The position numbers and the translations under genes were made by a program. 55,432 nt of DNA from Oceanospirillales bacterium (GTDB taxonomy: Bacteria > Pseudomonadota > Gammaproteobacteria > Pseudomonadales > Balneatricaceae), in assembly GCA_018223185.1 (NCBI GenBank), contig JAAEYW010000024.1, forward strand, positions 1 to 55,432, in the 5' to 3' direction. Under the pieces are notes generated by a model. That model had not been told where the DNA came from. It did no database searches and was given only the letters and a program-made list of their open reading frames with translations. The stretch's first letter is position 1, and each line of letters begins with the position of its first letter. Shown here piece by piece: positions 52,548 to 55,432 of this stretch.

Positions 52548-52981
52548 CACTCAGCTCCTTCCACGATCAGACCCATGCTACGAGCACTACCTGCGATAGT
52601 ACGAACAGCCGCATCCATATCAGCAGCAGTCAAATCAGCCATTTTAGTTGTGGCGATCTCTTCCAGCTGAGCACGGGTAACAGTACCCACTTTCTCAGTA
52701 TTAGGACGACCAGAACCGCTTTTCAGACCAGCAGCCTTCTTCAGCAGAACAGCAGCCGGAGGAGTCTTGGTAATAAAAGTAAAGCTACGATCAGCGTAAA
52801 CAGTAATTACAACAGGAGTTGGCAGACCCAGCTCCATACCCTGCGTAGCCGCATTAAACGCCTTACAGAATTCCATGATGTTAACACCATGCTGACCCAG
52901 AGCCGGACCAACGGGTGGACTTGGATTCGCCTGACCGGCGGCAACCTGCAGCTTAATATAAGCCTGGATTTTCTTAGCCAT
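52547..52981 (-). CDS. rplK: 50S ribosomal protein L11
   Basis: Stalk-base protein of the GTPase centre, needed for RelA activation and release-factor function. 144 residues; the N-terminal proline-rich switch [32 protein letters not shown] and the RNA-binding C-domain are typical. First gene of the rplKA pair, 104 bp after nusG. Confidence 0.98.
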   Translation of the reverse strand: MAKKIQAYIKLQVAAGQANPSPPVGPALGQHGVNIMEFCKAFNAATQGMELGLPTPVVITVYADRSFTFITKTPPAAVLLKKAAGLKSGSGRPNTEKVGTVTRAQLEEIATTKMADLTAADMDAAVRTIAGSARSMGLIVEGAE

Positions 52982-52995
52982 GTTTCACTCCTGGT

Positions 52996-53020
52996 GGGTA
53001 GTAACGCCTTTCGGCTCCCC
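52996..53020 (-). promoter_or_regulatory. Candidate L1-binding hairpin in the rplK leader
   Basis: A GCC-GAAA-GGC inner stem (on the transcript) enclosed by GGG / CCC with an asymmetric internal loop, shortly before the rplK ribosome binding site. E. coli L1 binds a structure in the same place. The match is by position and shape only. Confidence 0.3.
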
Positions 53021-53085
53021 GGTTTAAAGACGGAAAAACCCCAGCACCTATTCAAGCGCCGAGGTCAGTTCCTACAATACAACTA

Positions 53086-53619
53086 TCAGGCTTTTTCGAC
53101 CTGACCAAACTCCAGCTCGACCGGAGTCGAACGACCGAAGATCAGCACCGCAACATGCAGCCTGTTCTTCTCATAATTCACTTCTTCAACAACACCATTA
53201 AAGTCTGCAAACGGACCATCAACCACTCGAACCATTTCACCCGGCTCAAACAGAGTCTTAGGACGCGGCTGATCAACACCACTCTCCACACGCTGCAGAA
53301 TAGCCTGAGCTTCTTTCTCAGTAATCGGCGCAGGCTTATCAGCCGTACCACCAATAAAACCAAGCACACGCGGCGTATCTTTCACAAGATGCCAGGTATC
53401 GTCATTCATTTCCATCTGAACCAAAACATAGCCAGGATAGAACTTACGCTCAGACTTACGCTTTTTACCTTCACGGATCTCAACAACTTCTTCTGTAGGA
53501 ACCAGAATTTCACCGAAACCGTCCTGCATATTATGCAGCTCGATACGCTCCTTCAGAGAGTTCATCACACGCTTCTCATAACCGGAGTACGCATGTACAA
53601 CAAACCATCGCATAGCCAT
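53086..53619 (-). CDS. nusG: Transcription termination/antitermination factor NusG
   Basis: Processivity factor that binds beta' and links RNA polymerase to S10 or Rho. 177 residues (E. coli 181). The NGN domain starts [15 protein letters not shown]; the KOW domain is [31 protein letters not shown]. Two ATGs two codons apart are possible. It follows secE by 12 bp, the conserved secE-nusG pair. Confidence 0.98.
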   Translation of the reverse strand: MAMRWFVVHAYSGYEKRVMNSLKERIELHNMQDGFGEILVPTEEVVEIREGKKRKSERKFYPGYVLVQMEMNDDTWHLVKDTPRVLGFIGGTADKPAPITEKEAQAILQRVESGVDQPRPKTLFEPGEMVRVVDGPFADFNGVVEEVNYEKNRLHVAVLIFGRSTPVELEFGQVEKA

Positions 53620-53631
53620 GCCTCTTCCCTC

Positions 53632-54000
53632 TTATCCGATTACAGCTGCGACGCCCAGACTCAACAACGAATCAAGACCCCATAAAAGCAAACCTACAAT
53701 CAAAACCACAACAGTCACAATCAGAGTTGTCTGAAGTGTTTCCTGACGGGTTGGCCATACAACTTTGCGAATTTCAGATCGCGCTTCTTTAAACAGCGTA
53801 AAGAAAGCCAGACCTTTAGCTGTCTGCAGCGCAACGAAGCCCGCAAGACCAGCAAGAACTAATAATGCAATTACGCGATACAGCAGAGACTCTTCTGAAT
53901 AAACAGAATTACCTACTACGCCAGCAGCTACAATTGCTACCACTACGACCCATTTCAGGCCATCCAGCTTTGAACCTTCGGAAGACACTTTAGAATTCAC
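53632..54000 (-). CDS. secE: Preprotein translocase subunit SecE
   Basis: Clamp subunit of the SecYEG channel. 122 residues with three hydrophobic segments (about 16-33, 41-60 and 92-112), the E. coli-type three-span form. The conserved cytoplasmic motif EARSEIRKVVWPTRQETLQTT precedes the last span. GTG start with GAGG upstream. Between tRNA-Trp and nusG. Confidence 0.96.
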   Translation of the reverse strand: MNSKVSSEGSKLDGLKWVVVVAIVAAGVVGNSVYSEESLLYRVIALLVLAGLAGFVALQTAKGLAFFTLFKEARSEIRKVVWPTRQETLQTTLIVTVVVLIVGLLLWGLDSLLSLGVAAVIG

Positions 54001-54060
54001 GATGGGCCTCGGTTATCGATAATTTGCTATGACTTGTTAGATGCCAACTCAGATTAGAGT

Positions 54061-54136
<76 letters not shown>

Positions 54137-54156
54137 AGTGCTAACTAGGGAGGCGT

Positions 54157-54185
54157 ATATTACACGCATCCCTACTAGGTGGCAA
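54157..54185 (-). promoter_or_regulatory. Promoter for tRNA-Trp / secE-nusG
   Basis: Minus-strand TTGCCA (54185-54180), 17-bp spacer, TAATAT (54162-54157). The -10 lies in the loop of a TAGGGA-T-GCGT / ACGC-C-TCCCTA hairpin, and the -35 is in the right arm of a GGCAAC / GTTGCC hairpin that follows tuf. Confidence 0.55.
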
Positions 54186-54209
54186 CCATTAAGTTGCCTT
54201 AATCACCGA

Positions 54210-55432
54210 TTACTCGATGATTTTTGCTACAACGCCTGCACCTACTGTACGACCGCCTTCACGGATCGCAAAACGCAGACCTTCTTCCATCGCGATTGGG
54301 TTGATCAGGGTAACATCCATCTTGATGTTATCACCTGGCATTACCATCTCAACGCCTTCCGGAAGCTCACAAGCACCGGTGATGTCAGTTGTACGGAAGT
54401 AGAACTGTGGACGATAGCCTTTGAAGAATGGAGTGTGACGACCACCCTCATCTTTTGACAGTACGTATACTTCACCTTCGAAACGAGTGTGAGGCGTAAT
54501 TGTACCCGGCTTAGCCAGTACCTGACCACGCTCAACGTCGTCACGCTTAGTACCACGCAGCAGCGCACCAATGTTCTCACCTGCACGACCTTCGTCAAGC
54601 AGCTTACGGAACATCTCTACACCTGTACAGGTAGTAGTCTGAGTGTCACGGATACCAACGATCTGGATCTCTTCACCTGTTCTGACGATACCACGCTCTA
54701 CACGGCCTGTTACTACAGTACCACGACCAGAGATAGAGAATACGTCCTCGATAGGCATCAGGAATGGCTGATCGATTGCACGCTCTGGCTCAGGGATGTA
54801 ACTATCCAGCGCTTCTACCAGCTTAATTACAGCAGAAGTACCCAGACCGTTCTCATCTTCACCGTTCAGCGCCATCAGTGCAGAACCTGCAATGATTGGA
54901 GTGTCATCACCTGGGAAGTCGTACTGGTCCAGCAGCTCACGCAGCTCCATTTCAACCAGTTCCAGCATCTCAGCGTATTCTTCAGAGTCAACGCCGCCGC
55001 AATCTTCAGCCAGCAGGTCAGCTTTGTTCAGGAATACTACGATGTAAGGTACACCAACCTGACGGGACAGCAGGATGTGCTCACGAGTCTGTGGCATAGG
55101 ACCATCAGTCGCGCCACATACCAGAATCGCACCGTCCATCTGTGCAGCACCGGTGATCATGTTCTTCACATAGTCAGCGTGTCCCGGGCAGTCAACGTGC
55201 GCGTAGTGACGAATAGCTGAATCGTATTCAACGTGAGAGGTAGCGATAGTGATACCACGCTCACGCTCTTCAGGTGCATTGTCGATACCGTCGAATGCGA
55301 CAGCCTGACCACCAAACGTTTCAGAACATACACGAGTCAGTGCAGCTGTCAGAGTTGTTTTACCGTGGTCAACGTGGCCGATTGTACCAACGTTAACGTG
55401 CGGTTTATTACGTTCAAATTGTGCTTTAGCCA
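54210..55432 (-). CDS. tuf: Elongation factor Tu (copy 2), lacking the first base of the start codon
   Basis: The second EF-Tu gene, cut by the window edge: the first base of the start codon is missing, so ATG or GTG cannot be told. Reading on gives the same 407-residue protein as copy 1. All regions compared, including the reverse-strand shadow frames, are identical at the nucleotide level, with the one difference at the final Glu codon (GAG against GAA). Sequences beyond the stop are unrelated. It is followed by tRNA-Trp-secE-nusG. Such identity points to gene conversion between the copies. Confidence 0.98.
   Translation of the reverse strand, partial: AKAQFERNKPHVNVGTIGHVDHGKTTLTAALTRVCSETFGGQAVAFDGIDNAPEERERGITIATSHVEYDSAIRHYAHVDCPGHADYVKNMITGAAQMDGAILVCGATDGPMPQTREHILLSRQVGVPYIVVFLNKADLLAEDCGGVDSEEYAEMLELVEMELRELLDQYDFPGDDTPIIAGSALMALNGEDENGLGTSAVIKLVEALDSYIPEPERAIDQPFLMPIEDVFSISGRGTVVTGRVERGIVRTGEEIQIVGIRDTQTTTCTGVEMFRKLLDEGRAGENIGALLRGTKRDDVERGQVLAKPGTITPHTRFEGEVYVLSKDEGGRHTPFFKGYRPQFYFRTTDITGACELPEGVEMVMPGDNIKMDVTLINPIAMEEGLRFAIREGGRTVGAGVVAKIIE

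Overview
This window comes from a marine gammaproteobacterium, most likely of the Oceanospirillales (an Amphritea/Neptunomonas/Marinobacterium-like organism). That placement rests on protein style and gene order: fabA-fabB, a 407-residue EF-Tu with a Pseudomonas-like insertion, tuf-tRNA-Trp-secE-nusG, and one collinear rpoBC-str-S10-spc-alpha block. The genus cannot be resolved from the sequence alone.

The left part (1-22.5 kb) is a mosaic of small operons. It starts with a perfect heptamer tandem repeat and tpm, followed by the unsaturated fatty acid pair fabA-fabB. Next comes a minus-strand run, moaA / acyltransferase / moaC / plsC, whose last three genes overlap by 4 bp. A SirB2-like membrane protein and a solitary RmlD-type reductase converge on each other. 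A RutR-like TetR regulator precedes a BMP-type nucleoside/purine ABC importer (ATPase, two permeases, binding protein) and a 2OG-Fe(II) oxygenase. Both importer transcription units carry a -24/-12 (sigma-54 type) promoter overlapping a RutR-like inverted repeat, which suggests nitrogen-controlled purine uptake. After that come an EmrAB efflux pump with its MarR regulator (two perfect CTGCC-WW-GGCAG palindromes), a TerB-like protein, and the divergent DNA-maintenance pair ssb and uvrA.

The spacer at 22.5-23.07 kb holds two oppositely oriented clusters of tiny hairpins. All six have a C-GNA-G triloop, different but fully paired stems, and shared CTAG-containing flanks. This is the best candidate here for an undescribed repeat family.

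The right part (23.07 kb to the end) is all minus strand and encodes the core expression machinery. In transcription order it runs tuf, tRNA-Trp, secE, nusG, rplK, rplA, rplJ, rplL, rpoB, rpoC, then rpsL, rpsG, fusA, tuf, then the S10, spc and alpha operons down to rplQ. Near-consensus promoters are visible before tRNA-Trp, rpsL, rpsJ and rpsM. Attenuator or processing hairpins lie in the rplL-rpoB, rpoB-rpoC and rplN-rplX gaps. The two tuf copies look identical over their coding sequence except for the last sense codon. The tuf-rpsJ gap is unusually long (about 700 bp) and contains a duplicated, structured 112-bp repeat with a compensatory base-pair change.
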